A stretch of DNA of 64,000 bases. It comes from Coffea arabica. Its lineage: Eukaryota; Streptophyta; Magnoliopsida; Gentianales; Rubiaceae. This document shows, one piece after another, positions 22,563 to 34,794 of this stretch. The notes beneath the pieces are model-generated. The model was not told the DNA's origin, made no database searches, and saw nothing but the letters and a program-made list of their open reading frames with translations. The stretch covers positions 14,840,466 through 14,904,465 of the forward strand of contig NC_092322.1 of assembly GCF_036785885.1 (NCBI RefSeq), in the 5' to 3' direction. Position 1 is the stretch's first letter. Every line of letters begins with the position of its first letter. A program made the translations under genes and the position numbers.

Positions 22563-22951
22563 GGCACCATTTAGAGTTGCGCTACTTTTGGTAAAAAAAA
22601 AACTTGTACTTTTAAAGTATTTGGTGAATATCATCTCATAAAATTAGGAATAGAGTTTTTGGTGCTAAAAACACTTTTAGCAAAACCTCAAATTTGGCGC
22701 TTTTAGAGTATCTTTTGTGATTAAAAAAATAAAATATTAAATTTAATCATTTTATTATATTATGAACCAAATAAAGAGATAAATACTTTTAGAAATTTTC
22801 AAATTACATATTATTCAATACAATAAGTACTTCTTAAACTATATCTCCAAAAAATATATTTAAAAACACCTAAACAATTAATAAGTATTTTTTATTAAAA
22901 ACTCTACTAGAGAAGTAGATTTCAATAACTTACTACAACTCCAAACGGGCC
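22563..22951. mobile_element. 389-bp TIR MITE
   Basis: The inverted ends are GGCACCATTTAGAGTTG (left) and GGCCCGTTTGGAGTTGTAG (right, - strand). The interior is AT-rich and non-coding. A clear target-site duplication is not seen, so the outer limits may be off by a few bases. Confidence 0.6.
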
Positions 22952-23109
22952 TTTAGTCTTTCTCACATTAAAACATACTGGTCTTTTTAAAAGAGCAACC
23001 AATTACATGTAACGAAAATAAAATGGAACCTAATTACTCCAATAAGATTATGATAATTAATGCAGAATAAATAAATAAATACACACACATGTGTGTCTGT
23101 GTGGTTAGT

Positions 23110-23268
23110 CTAATGGGCACACGTTAAAATATATTTCAGGTGTTAGATTTTTGAAAAGGTAAGATTAATTAGGAAAAATGTATAAATACAAGAGAAAGTA
23201 GTAATTGTTAACATATGCATATAAATGGCAGTTGGTGAAATTTAGATATATTAACAAATGCCCAATAA
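23110..23268. mobile_element. Small MITE, CTAATGGGC family, copy 1
   Basis: The left end CTAATGGGCACACGTTAA is inverted relative to the right end, which reads TTGGGCATTTGTTAATATA on the - strand. Related copies are at 39969-40171 and 42161-42393, sharing interior words such as AAAATTAATTAGGAAAA-type sequence. A TG/TA-rich microsatellite follows at 23270-23320. Confidence 0.6.
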
Positions 23269-23583
23269 ATCATATACACATATATGTATGTGTATATGTA
23301 TGTATGTATGTATAAATCTATAAAGAATTTTATCTATATTTAAGCAAACCATGCAACTCTTTTTATCAATGGATGTGAAGTCACTTCTTGTAACTTATCC
23401 TAAGTAATCGAATTCACTTCTTTCCTTTTGCTCTTAACATTTTACACGTTATTAGTTAAAATCTTCACCATAATCCAGTTCTTCATTACGTGTCCTATTT
23501 AAGACCCGATTTATATTGAAATTCATCGAACAATAAACGAAAGTAAGACTACGAGCGCAGCGGATCTTCTGTTCCACACCCTG

Positions 23584-26079
23584 TGTGACAGCCCCACCTT
23601 CCCCTAAGGCGTACCAAAGGGGTTAGTGGACTGCCTGCCCGACTCTCGCCAGAACTACTAAGACGGTTAAACACCAACTCAAGTCGTTCGGGAATCTATT
23701 AGCGCGCTTAACCAAACCAACAATCATGAAGTGGAAAACGAAAATCAAAATGGAAGGCGAATAGTGACTGCCACGTCACAATCCGCCCAAGACCCAATCG
23801 AATACAAGTAACTTCCTACAATCCTTGAAATGAATATATACAAGCCAAATATAATACATTGAATATGAGTACACACACTGTTATAAACCACATTCGTATG
23901 TTTACAAGCCAAAAGGAGCATTTAAATCCAAGTACAATTAAAGTTTCCAACTATTGAGGAGCTATACAAAATCTCTCAACTAGCTCTACTTAACTCATTC
24001 TTCAAAATCAAAAGTCCAAAAGATAGTTCCCTGTAAGGAAAACAAAATTAACGGAGTGAGCTTTCGTCCAATGAGGTACCATCACATAAATATACCAGGA
24101 TCACATAAACACAAGGACATTCAATCCAAAAATGTTCGTCAAGTAAGTAAATTCAACAACACCCAAGTATATGGAATAAAAGGATACGGATGGCTCTCAA
24201 GAGCCTTTTTCCCTTGCTTGCTATACTTGATCCCATCTCATTGACTCTCCGTCAACGTATACCAGGTAATCATGACCGTAGACTCCTCTTTACTCCAATT
24301 ATCCGTCCACCACACATTCCCCTTACCGGGCCCGAACATTAAGTAGTACAGAATTGGTAATACTCGAGTATACCGGAATCAAGGGTCCCATACCCAAAGA
24401 TTCTTAAATACAGTCCCCATGGCTTGTCAAATGGCCTCGACCAAGTCCTTACCGACTCGAGTCAATTGACTTCCAATGAAGTAGAGCTCAGAGTGAACAG
24501 TAAAGGTCCAGAGTTAACAGTAAAGGTCAGTATCCAACGACACCAAATCAAGTACAGTCAAGAGTATTCAAGTGATATACTAAACAGTTAAATAGGCCAG
24601 AGAGTACGAGAGTGGTAAAGTGCACCCTCGCCTCACCTAACCCAAACAATAATCACAACTAGTCCAATCACAAAATTCATGTACAAGAAAGCCATAGAAT
24701 ACAAACATGTGAGTAGTACACTCACCAAGTCAAACAAAGAAATTTCACAAGTTTTCGCCCGACGTGAGCTTCGGATCACCGGCATGCCCTATAATAATCA
24801 AGAAAGTACAATTAAGATTCAAACACGAGTCGAATACCTTGTAATAGGAACTATTAAGGCAAAACCCAAATATAGCTTGGAAATGAAAATACATAACATT
24901 TAGGGTTAAAAGTAGAAACAAACCCTAAAACCGCTCATTTCTATCCAATCACAACCCAACTCACAAGAATCCAACGCCCTAGACATTTGGACAGCATTTC
25001 CCCTAAAATTTCAGCTTTTCCAACCTACAATCAACCATTACAATGCATCCAAAACCACCACAAGCACCCAAACAATTCATAGGCCATTCAATGTACTTCA
25101 TTAGGGTCACAATACCTCTCAATTATAGCCAATTAGAAGCTCAACACCTAACCATAGAAAAGTCCTAATTAGAAACCCTAAATCTGAAATTTTTCCGCAC
25201 AAGAGGAAATTTTCCGCAAATGACCGCAATTAACGCACAAGAGGTCTATTTAACACCATTTGGAGTCATCAATTCAAGCCAACCATATCCATCATAGGAA
25301 AACAGAAAAATTCTCACAAAAATCAGAAAATTAGCTAACTTCATCCTAATCCATAAAATCTTCCACAAAATCTACTAATTAGCTACCACAAGGCACCAAT
25401 TGGCCATTATTAGAAACAAAAAGTGAGTTCCAAGCAATTTACCTTAACTCTTCAAGAAAGGTTGTAGCTTAGGAGTTTTTCTTTCAAAACAACTCCACCA
25501 AGTCCTTCAAACACCCTTTGTAAGTTGATTTTGTGGACTAATTCAAGAAATAATCGGTTGGTTTTCAAGATTTGTGCAAGATTAGAAAATGGAAGGTTGA
25601 AGATTTCTTTCCTTTGCTTGCTAGAGAGGTTCGGCCATGAGAGATGAAGAATGAAGACTATTTGGGTCAAAATTGGACTTTTAGTAGAGTTTAAAGAAAG
25701 TTAGGCAAGTCTACTCCACTCATAATTGGACGCTTGTCACTTTATTTTTGCTTAGAGTTATCCTCTTGTCCCTCCATGGTTAATCCATCTAGGTAACCTC
25801 TAATCATTTCCTAACACCTAGTTATTAAATCTCTTTATACAAAATTTAACCTAATTGGCCGAATTTCTCTCACTAAATGCACTAGCGGGTCCCACGTCCA
25901 AAGTACACGCCTAATTTCTCATGAGCTAACTTATACTAGAAAAAATGATTTAAAAACTATATTTACTGATAAAATGTTGATAAAAGTAATAGAATAAGGA
26001 AAATAAAAGAAAACGGGTGCACAGGAATAAAACCCTAAATAATAAATTTTTTTTTTCTTTTTCGTTCTAGGTTCTCACA
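23584..26079 (-). mobile_element. Solo LTR, 2496 bp, gypsy-type
   Basis: The tips are TGTGACAGCCCCACC and GTTCTCACA, a TG...CA pair, with a perfect 5-bp target-site duplication CCCTG at 23579-23583 and 26080-26084. No internal domain is present, so this is a solo LTR left by LTR-LTR recombination. On the - strand it would begin TGTGAGAACC and end GGGGCTGTCACA, as in many plant gypsy LTRs. Short open frames inside are not genes. Confidence 0.85.
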
Positions 26080-26084
26080 CCCTG

Positions 26085-26723
26085 TGCCACTCTCTGTCCC
26101 ACTTTTTATTATATTACTATTTCTCGTACATAAACATCATGATTTAGTTCTTTTTTGCTTTCTTAAAATTCAATAACTATTAATTGAGTAAAAAATAAAT
26201 ACATTAGCTTCAAAAAAGCAATATATAATAGAAAATTAAAAAATATAGCAAAAAATTCATAAAAAATCTCATTTTTTATACATTTTAATTTTTTGAATTG
26301 AAAAAGTTAAGCAGAAAGTAAGAAAAAGCGCACCATTACTGTCAAATGCATTATCCACTAAAAAAGATATGAACAATGTATGTGAACCCTCATTCTATTT
26401 GGTGCATCTGTATACTTAATCTTAATTACCTATGATGGAACATAAAATGGGTGTTCTTACAATACTTGCTGTAAACGTATATAAACTATTGTATTCATTA
26501 AAATATTTGGTGTAGATAAACAAAATTCACACTTTTGGCAAAGGAAATAAAAAGCAGCAAAGCTCAAATAAACATCAAGATAACAAAAACAAAGACCAAA
26601 AATTGAATAATTACAATACTTGCTCCGATTCCCCAGTGGATATACGTGACAAAATCCTGGAAACGAGCCAAAGGAAACGTTTGTGAAATGTCAAGTTTTA
26701 ACTCCTATGTCTTGTTGGACGGG
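26085..26723. other. Spacer downstream of UGT copy 3
   Basis: AT-rich, with no gene. The sequence from about 26690 resembles the DNA beyond the stop of UGT copy 2. Confidence 0.4.
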
Positions 26724-27416
26724 CTACGCTCGTGCAATATTGGCATCATTACCATAATTTTTCTAGGAAGTCCGTCCTAGCATTATGATGACCTGAACTT
26801 TTCTTGGATAGTTGAGCAACCAGTGCTAAAATCCATCCAAGTTTTCTTTTTCACTTGATTTAATCTGTTTCCTTAGATCTTTCATTTTCTGCCTCAAGGG
26901 TTCCCCTGCACATCCGGTTACCACATTGTTGATCACTTTTACTATCTCTTCCCTCTTAAGTCTACCATTTTCATCTCTTGTGATTTCAATAGCTACACTA
27001 TTTTCCACCAACACCCTAGCATTGATAGGCTGTTCAAAAGTCATAGGCATGGCTACAATGGGGACACCAAATTCTATACCTTTTGATAAAGAATTCCAGC
27101 CACAGTGGGATAAAAAACCACCAAGACTCGGATGGCCTAGAATCATTGCTTGTCGTACCCCTCCTTGAACAATTCTCCCTCTATCTTGCACTCTTTCAAG
27201 AAAACCCTCTGGTAAGATCTGTTCAAGCTTTCTTTCCTCACCTGGAGGAGATCTTAAAGCCCAAATAAAGTTTTCATGGCTTAGCTCCAACCCGAAAGCA
27301 ATCTCTTCTATCTCTTCCTCTGACAAGAAATACATAGTGCTAAAGGAAGCAAAAATAGTTGAATGTTCATTTTTCTGCCCAAGCCAATTGATGAGCTCAA
27401 TATCCTCCTCACCTAA
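26724..27416 (-). pseudogene. UGT94-like UDP-glycosyltransferase, copy 3, C-terminal half only
   Basis: On the - strand the frame enters at 27416 as GEEDIELINWLGQKNEH and continues through ASFSTMYFLSEEEIEEIAFG, LPEGFLERVQDRGR and the PSPG box to a stop at 26826. The old stop position equivalent to copy 1 is at 26724. In the PSPG box the opening WVPQ is GVRQ, so the tryptophan that stacks on uracil is lost, while SHCGW and FEQP remain. The N-terminal half (start codon through about residue 220) is absent. A gypsy LTR begins exactly at 27417, and UGT 5' flank resumes only at 34361. Non-functional. Confidence 0.92.
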
Positions 27417-30262
27417 TGTCACGCCCCGAGCCCGCACATGCCCGTCACATGACATCTGCCGTACTCCCAAGTCCCACTCAGGAATACAAAGCTACCTTAA
27501 CTAATTAATTTTGACAGTACTAAATAATTTAACTAGATAAAGTGCGGTACGAATTACATATAAAAGGAAGTCTACGAATAATCAAGACGTTCGTACATTT
27601 ATTCTCCAATAGAAACAGCGGAAACAAGAGTAAATAAGACTAACAACTAGAAGTAGCTAGACTGCCAACTTCTATTCATCCAAAGCTAATAAAAGTCATC
27701 ATCGGGGTCTTCTATGTAAACCAACTCATACTCCTCAGAATCTGCAAAAATGGTAAGAAGTGAGTTGAGCGACACATCGCTCAGTAGGTAATATTTACCC
27801 TTCTGTTGGACCATGCACTTTTAATTTTATAGATACATATATATATAAGTACAACTCAAATCGTTTGCATATCATTCACATCCGTAATTTTGAAAGTAAT
27901 GTTATTTATAAAGCAATCAGTAGTAAAGAATGACAAGGAATTTAAAAGCACTTTATTGACAACCATACATGAGAAATTGCAACCATACGTGAATCATCCC
28001 ATAAAACGTCGCATATCCATTCATAGATCATTTCAAAACAGTTCATAAATCATTTCATATCCGTTCATAAACCTTCTTTCAGTTTAGCTCATAACAAGTA
28101 CATGCAATGACCGGTTACTGAGTACTCAGTCTAGAGATTTTACCCCTTCTAGGTGGGCGATCAATAGGTTTCATGACTACCGATTAGTCTCATTTCATTC
28201 TTGGGTCAATCGGCTGGGCTTTATACCAGGCTACCATGACTTTATCAATCGGTCAATTGGTTGAGCTCTATACCAGGCTACCATGACCTCACCAATCGGC
28301 TGGGCTTTATACCAGGCTACCATGGCGATTGGACAGGACTATAGTCCCTACGTCTATTCCATGACTGCTCTGAGCTTTACTTGTCAAAAATTCATTTCAT
28401 ATTTCATTTACATAAATCTTTGCTTCCATAAAAGATTCAACTCATTTTGTATATACTAACGTATCAAAACATTTCAAACAAGTCACATGGTCCATTTTAT
28501 ATAGTAAAATATAATTTTCATAAATATTCAAGTAAAACATCTAATCAAACAGCTTTCGAGTCAACACAACCAAATAGGATTGAAAACAAAAATTTCATTT
28601 GCACATTTGAAATCTCAAAAGGGTAAGTACCATCTACTTCAAACTGCTCTCTTGAGAAAATTCTTAATGCGCCCTTAAACTTGCTTCAAACCTATAACCA
28701 ATAACATATATCCCTTAATCAATTTAATTATCTTAATTTTGAAATGCATAGTCCTACCATAAATAATTCTAGAAAACATGTTTGGACATTCACTAAAATG
28801 TTCTTGAATAGTTTCGCAAAAATAGCATGGCTCCCCTTCCTAAAATTTCCTAACTTAGACAGTTTCATTCATTTTTCTTTTCTTTTTTTTTATTCGTTTA
28901 ACCAAAATTGGGTATTTATAATAGCGTTGGACTTTTAAGAAAAAAATTCAGACTTTTAAAATAATCTACTTTATGAAAATGACTGAGCCTAACTAATTTG
29001 GGCATTACAAAATATCAGGATATATCGTTAGGTAATTTTAAAATATTTTGGAGTCAATTTAACCATTAGGACCACTTGATTCAAGATCAATTTATAAAAC
29101 CAGTTATATGTCAAACCTTCTGGACCATAAAGTAATCTTCAGAATACTTTTATTATCTTAAATGTTTTGGAGTTGTATTGAAACTTATGGAAACCAAATA
29201 TGAAACTCAAGCACGTCTTCATCCTTGGGACTAATTGCCAATTGTACTTTTTCTCTTGCTCCAATAAGGGTTCATTCTCTTCTTTCTTTCTCTCTGGGTC
29301 TGTCTTGTTTGTGTTGTGAAAGCTTTGGAATTATTATCCCGTTGGCTTGATGGATTAATGTTTAATTCTTTTCTTTCTTTTGTGCTTTCAGCCGTAAGAC
29401 CAAGACCAAACTACTAATTGTTTTGGACTATCTTTTTTTTTTTTTTCAACCAGAGACATCAATCGGTGTATATTAGGCCTTACAGAAACCCATTGCATTG
29501 CTATATGAACACTTTATCAAGAACAATAAACTTAACACAGTGCTTCTAATATTTTATTTAAAAAAATCACCATATAATGTCTACCTCCAAATAAGAAAGC
29601 CTTCACAAGAATACGTAGCTTATGTATATGATCTCTTCCAGGAAACAAAGGCTTCCAATCCATCCATTCCATGAATATGCAACCCACAAATGATCCAAAG
29701 AATTCACACAATAATTTTGGTGCTAGATACCATTTGCACTGACATATTCCATTGTAAATTCCTACAAGTTGCTAGAATATGCTAATATATGAATTGGAAC
29801 CCTTAATAGCTATCGAGCATCTTGACTCAAAACTATTATAATCACCCATTGAACACCTAGGCTTATAAAATTCGTAAAAAGAATAAATCATAAAATTATA
29901 TGTCAGAATCTTACTTGTATTGGTTTGGATGTTGATGGTGTAGAGATTACTCTTTGTACTTTCTTGTCTTCTCCCTTCTCTTCTCACTGACGGCTCTTGT
30001 TCTAGAGATGCAGATGAAAGAAATGTAAGGTTGGGGTTACTTTTCTGTCTAGGGTTTCAATGAAATCCTAAACCTAGCACTACCTACTAGTAGGTGGGTT
30101 GGGCCAAAGTTTTTTTTTTTTGATTTAATAGAACCCCTTAGCCTATCCTACCGTTACTTTATTTTATTATTTCTTTTTACATAAAATTTTATCTGTTTAA
30201 TTAATTGAAAAAATTACAATAATGCCATAATAAAATAGGGGCCAAAAATCGTGGGTTTCACA
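27417..30262 (-). repeat. 3' LTR of the gypsy element
   Basis: The tips on the + strand are TGTCACGCCCCGAG and GGTTTCACA. Just outside the inner tip the - strand shows a purine tract, AAGAGGGGTAGAA, at 30263-30276. The LTR is about 2.85 kb. The outer tip cuts UGT copy 3 after the codons for GEED. Confidence 0.75.
28206..28330. repeat. Minisatellite in the 3' LTR, three units
   Basis: Units of about 45 bases are built on GGGCTTTATACCAGGCTACC preceded by CAATCGG. Three units are present here; the matching part of the 5' LTR has four. Confidence 0.8.
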
Positions 30263-31140
30263 TTCTACCCCTCTTACAAAAAGTTTCGTCCCCAAAACTT
30301 ACGTACCTTGATCGAACAGATATGGATACTTATTCCGCATGTCCTCTTCTAACTCCCACGTAACCCCTCGTGGTGTATGGTTCGTCCATTGCACTTTGAC
30401 ATAGGGCATGGTCCTTCTCTTCAGAATTTGGTTCTTTCAATCCACGATTCTTATGGGAACTTCCTCCACTGAAAAGTTCTCCTTCACTTCGACTATTTGG
30501 TCCTCTAAAATGTGGCTCGGGTCTGATACATATCTCCTCAATTGGGAGACATGAAAAACATTTTATATCCTCGACAGAGTTGGTGGAAGAGCCAGTTAAT
30601 ATGCTAAAGGTCCAACTCTCTCTCCAGTATTTCGTAAGGTCCTATATATCTTGAACTTAATTTACTATTTCTTCCAAACCCCATCACTCCCTTGGTGGAG
30701 GATGCTTTTAAGTATACCTTTTCTTCCGGTTGAAACTCTAAAGGTCTCCTTTTTGGATCCGCCCAATTCTTGTTTCGGTCCTGAACTACTTTTAATCTTT
30801 CTTGAATAATCTTAATTTTCGTTCCACCAAATCAGGGCCAATGGTCAGCATCTCACCTATTTCATCCCAATATAAGGGAGATCCACACTTTCGCCCATAC
30901 AACGTTTCAAATGGTGCCATATCTATCCCGCTATGACAGCTATTATTGTAACAAAACTCCATTAGTTTCACCAACCTATCCCCACTGTCCGAGAAGTCTA
31001 GAACACATGCTCTTAGCATGTCTTCCAATATCTGTACGATCTTTTCGGACTGTCCATTCAATTGGGGGTGGAAAGCGGTATTTAATCTTAGACATCAATC
31101 CCTATAATCTCTTGGTAGGTCGATCAAGAATCTAGACATG
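30263..31140 (-). pseudogene. gypsy pol remnant: integrase C-terminus
   Basis: On the - strand from about 31061, NGQSEKIVQILEDMLRACVL and FETLYGRKCGSPLYWDE are the distal integrase of plant Ty3/gypsy polyproteins. After frame changes, HILEDQIVEVKENFS and VKVQWTNHTPRGVTWE resemble the post-integrase tail. Protease, reverse transcriptase and RNase H are missing. Several stops and frameshifts interrupt it. Confidence 0.85.
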
Positions 31141-31189
31141 AATTTAGGGTCCTAATCCGACACTACTTTCACAATTCATTTTTTTTTTT

Positions 31190-33024
31190 GCCTAGATATC
31201 ACATTCTCTCCCCCTTTTAAAGGTTTTGTCCTCGAAACCTAAAAGACATAAACATCAAGATAAGTTAACAAAATTTTCAATGTTCTTGCAATACATCTTA
31301 GGAATTATTCCTACAAGGTCTAAATTGGATTCCCTTATTTAATTCCATTCGGATTCTGCTGCGCACTCTTATTTTTCTCAATATCTTCCATCTTCATATT
31401 TATATAGCTTAGATGAACATAATATCTCTCACAAATTCGGCGTCCTAAATATCAGCTTATAACGCTCTATAGATATCAACCTATAGAAAGAATACCAAAG
31501 ACACTAACAGTACCATTTCTTCTTTTGTCACACATCTTATCACAACTTACTTACCCACTATCACAAAATAATCCTCATCTCAATATATGGGTTCCTGCCC
31601 ACTGCATTTGTAATTGGTGATGAAAATCCCTTATATTTCTCAAATTTCATATCTATCTCGTTTCAAATTCCAAAGAGATTAATAATACCTCAAATAGCAT
31701 CATTCTTATTTTCAATTCCTATAACCTGAGTTATTATACCACTAAATGCCATAGGAATCTTATTCCCTTTGGTCATTTTTTTTTCCTACTTCAATTCATT
31801 TTTCGAAAACATTAGTATCTCAAATATCATTTCACAAACTTCTTGATCATACAAAAATATAGAAAATTTTATACAAAAATTATCACCAAATTCTCATATA
31901 GGAAATATAATAACTTTATCATAACTTTGGTAAACTATTTATCTATGCGTAGAATTTCAAACTTACACAAGTTTAGAAACTGAAAGTGTTTTGAAATACA
32001 TACGTCAACTAACTATACTTCTTTCAGCATTAGAATTTAGAGTACAAAGAGAATTTATCAATAATTATTGTTAAATTTTTCTATACGCTAAGAATTTTTT
32101 TTTCGCTAAAGCTCTTTTTGAGATTGGATGAATATATAAAAAAAATATTTTGCATAGAATTATAGGATATAATTATTTAATGTATTTATTCTTTTTTTTA
32201 AGGTATATACATATATATTTAGAAACTATATTTACCAAGCAACTGCAAGGTAAAGGTACATATTTAAAAATTCTGATTAAAAACTATTTGTGCAAACAAA
32301 TTTTGGTTTCACCATTTATTCATTTTTAGGTAAAATGTAAGTAAAATTATATATTGTAAGAAATTTATAAAATATGTTTGCCTGATTATGATGTAATAAT
32401 ACCTGAACTAATAATATCAACTAGTTTAATAAATGTCTTGAGCATTAGATTTAATTATCGTAAACCTTAAAATAAGTCAACAAAATCCCAAGATCCAACA
32501 TGTATTTCATACGTACTTAAATTCCTTGGTACTTTCAATTTCCTGCAGACAATACTTCAAATATATATATATAATATTTCCTACATATCCGACATTTTAA
32601 ACTTAAAATGTGCAATCAAAATCATATCCAATAAAAGAACACCATAAACAACTATAGTACCATTTCAACTTAAATCACACATACAAATTTTCAAGCCTAT
32701 TTATTCAATCACAATCGATCATTTCCTAGTGTGTATTTCTTCTAAAGAGTAAATCGTACCCCAAACTCTGTTACTACTAAATATTATGAAAATCTCTTAT
32801 TTCACAGTCTTCTATCCAATTTCATTCAAATTCCTAAAATTACTAATATTATAAATATCATTCAACATACATCTAGATCGTATAACCTAAACTTTGATAA
32901 CATTAAAAATCACATGAATCTCTTCTTTCCTTTAATTCTCTTTTTCTTTTCATCTCATTTCAATTCTCAAAACCCCTAATACCTCAAAAATCATTTCACA
33001 TACTTCCGGACCATATAACCTAAA
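31190..33024. other. Non-coding interior with diverged tandem units
   Basis: The left edge has a second polypurine-type signal (on the - strand AAAAGGGGGAGAGAATGTG at about 31190-31210) preceded by a GAGGACAAAACC-type pol terminus, so it may be the end of another gypsy element. Further right, AT-rich units repeat a pattern that ends in ATAACCT(A/G)AG-like and GATA(C/A)CA(C/T)TAAA sequence, near 31735, 32890 and 33015. No protein coding is seen. Confidence 0.45.
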
Positions 33025-33035
33025 CTCTGATACCA
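33025..33035 (-). other. tRNA-Met primer binding site
   Basis: The - strand reads TGGTATCAGAG, the standard plant initiator-tRNA-Met primer site, a few bases inside the LTR tip at 33043. This sets the element's orientation. Confidence 0.8.
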
Positions 33036-33042
33036 CTAAAAA

Positions 33043-33458
33043 TATCACGCTCCGAGCCCGCACGTGCCCGTCACATGACATCTGCCGTACTCCCAAGTCC
33101 CACTCAGGAATATAAGGCTACCTTAACTAATTAACTTTGACAGTACTAAGTAATTTAACTAGATAAAGTACGGTACGAATTACATATAAAAGGAAGTCTA
33201 CGAATAATCAAGACGTTCGTACATTTATTCTCCAATAGAAACAGCGGAAATAAGGATAAATAAGACTAACAACTAGAAGTAGTTAGACTGCCAACTTCTA
33301 TTCATCCAAAACTAATAAAAGTCATCCTCGGGGTCTTCTATGTAAATCAACTCATACTCCTCAGAATCTGCAAAAATGGTAAGAAGTGGGTTGAGCGACA
33401 CATCGCTCAGTAGGTAATATTTACCCCTCTGTTGGACCATGCACTTTTAATTTTATAG

Positions 33459-33507
<49 letters not shown>

Positions 33508-34364
33508 TATAACTCAAATCGTTTGCATATCATTCACATCCATAATTTTTAAAGTAACGTTATTTATAAAGTAATCAGTAGTAAAGAGTGACAAGAAATT
33601 TAAAAGCACTTTATTGATCACCATACATAAGAAATCGCAACCATACGTGAATCATCCCATAAAACGTCGCATATCCGTTCATAGATCATTTCAAAACAGT
33701 TCATAAATCATTTCATATCCGTTCATAAACCTTCTTTCAGTTCAGCTCATAACAAGTACATGTAATTGCCGGCTACTGAATACTCAGCCTAGAGATTTTA
33801 CCCCTTCTAAGTGGGCGACCAATAGGTTTCATGACTACCGATTAGCCTCATTTCATTCTTGGGTCAATCGGCTGGGTTTTATACCAAACTACCATGACTT
33901 TCTCAATTGGTCAATCGGCTGGGCTTTATACCAGGCTACCATGACTTTATCAATCGGTCAATCGGTCGGGCTCTATACCAAGCTACCATGACCTCACCAA
34001 TCGGCTGGGCTTTATACCAGACTACCATGGCGATTGGACAGGACTATAGTCCCTACCGTCTATTCCATGACTGCTCTGAGTTTTACTTGTCAAAAATTCA
34101 TTTCATATATCATATACATAAATCTTTGCTTCCATAAAAGATTCAACTCATTTTGTATATACTAACGTATCAAAACATTTCAAACAAGTCACATGGTCCA
34201 TTTATATAGTAAAATATAACTTTCATAAATATCCAAGTAAAGCATCTAATTAAATAGCTTTCGAGTCAACACAACCAAATAGGATTGAAAACAAGAATTT
34301 CATTTGCACATTTGAAATCTTAGAAGGGTAAGTACCACCTACCTCAAACTGCTCTCTTGAGAAA
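33043..34364 (-). repeat. Truncated 5' LTR of the gypsy element
   Basis: It is collinear with 27417-28665 and then stops abruptly within CTCTTGAGAAA, where UGT 5' flanking DNA (AAATGACCTC) takes over. About 1.5 kb of LTR is missing. A (TA)n run expands at 33463-33505 relative to the other LTR. The minisatellite at 33866-34035 has one more unit than its partner. Confidence 0.85.
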
Positions 34365-34794
34365 TGACCTCTTTTGGGGTTTGATTAAATAGGAATTCGT
34401 TTCACAAATACAATATAAAACTTGAACAACTTGGGCAGAATTATGTAGTCTGTTGTAAGCAACATGGGAACCTAGCTTGGTGGGTATTCAGCAAGAGAGT
34501 TGGGAACTGGTCAGTAGTTGTACAGGATTACAATATATCTACTCTTCTTAAAGAATATAGGCTTATGCACAAAAAAACAAAGCAGATAGGTTTTTCCTTC
34601 TATTTGGAAGGAATAATTTAGAGGGTAATATGGTAGTGTTTTCAATATTAAATGGCCTGTTGCTGTGGGAAAAATTTCGAGTAGACATAGTCTTTGTTAG
34701 TTGTGAATTACCGGTAATTTGTTCTTGGTGCGTTATACAACTTTCTCTATTTTGGTTTTCAAGAAGTTCACTTATTATTATTTTTTTTAATCTA

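Larger units (their letters stand above)
27417..34364 (-). mobile_element. Degenerate Ty3/gypsy element replacing the N-terminal half of UGT copy 3
   Basis: Two copies of one LTR face the same way, a complete one at 27417-30262 and a truncated one at 33043-34364, about 95% identical by eye (both contain CCGAGCCCGCAC near their start). A tRNA-Met primer site lies beside the right copy (33025-33035, - strand), which makes it the 5' LTR. A purine tract and the pol end lie beside the left copy. Of the pol gene only the integrase end survives. The 31.2-33.0 kb interior is non-coding and unusual. The element is non-autonomous and dead. Confidence 0.85.

Noticed and set aside
28206..34035. Regular repeat units that could suggest a CRISPR-like array
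   Set aside because: The units are contiguous without unique spacers and occur in both LTRs of a plant retrotransposon. This is a minisatellite.
27417..34364. A complete, active gypsy retrotransposon
   Set aside because: One LTR is truncated, the pol gene is reduced to the integrase end with frameshifts, and protease and reverse transcriptase are absent.
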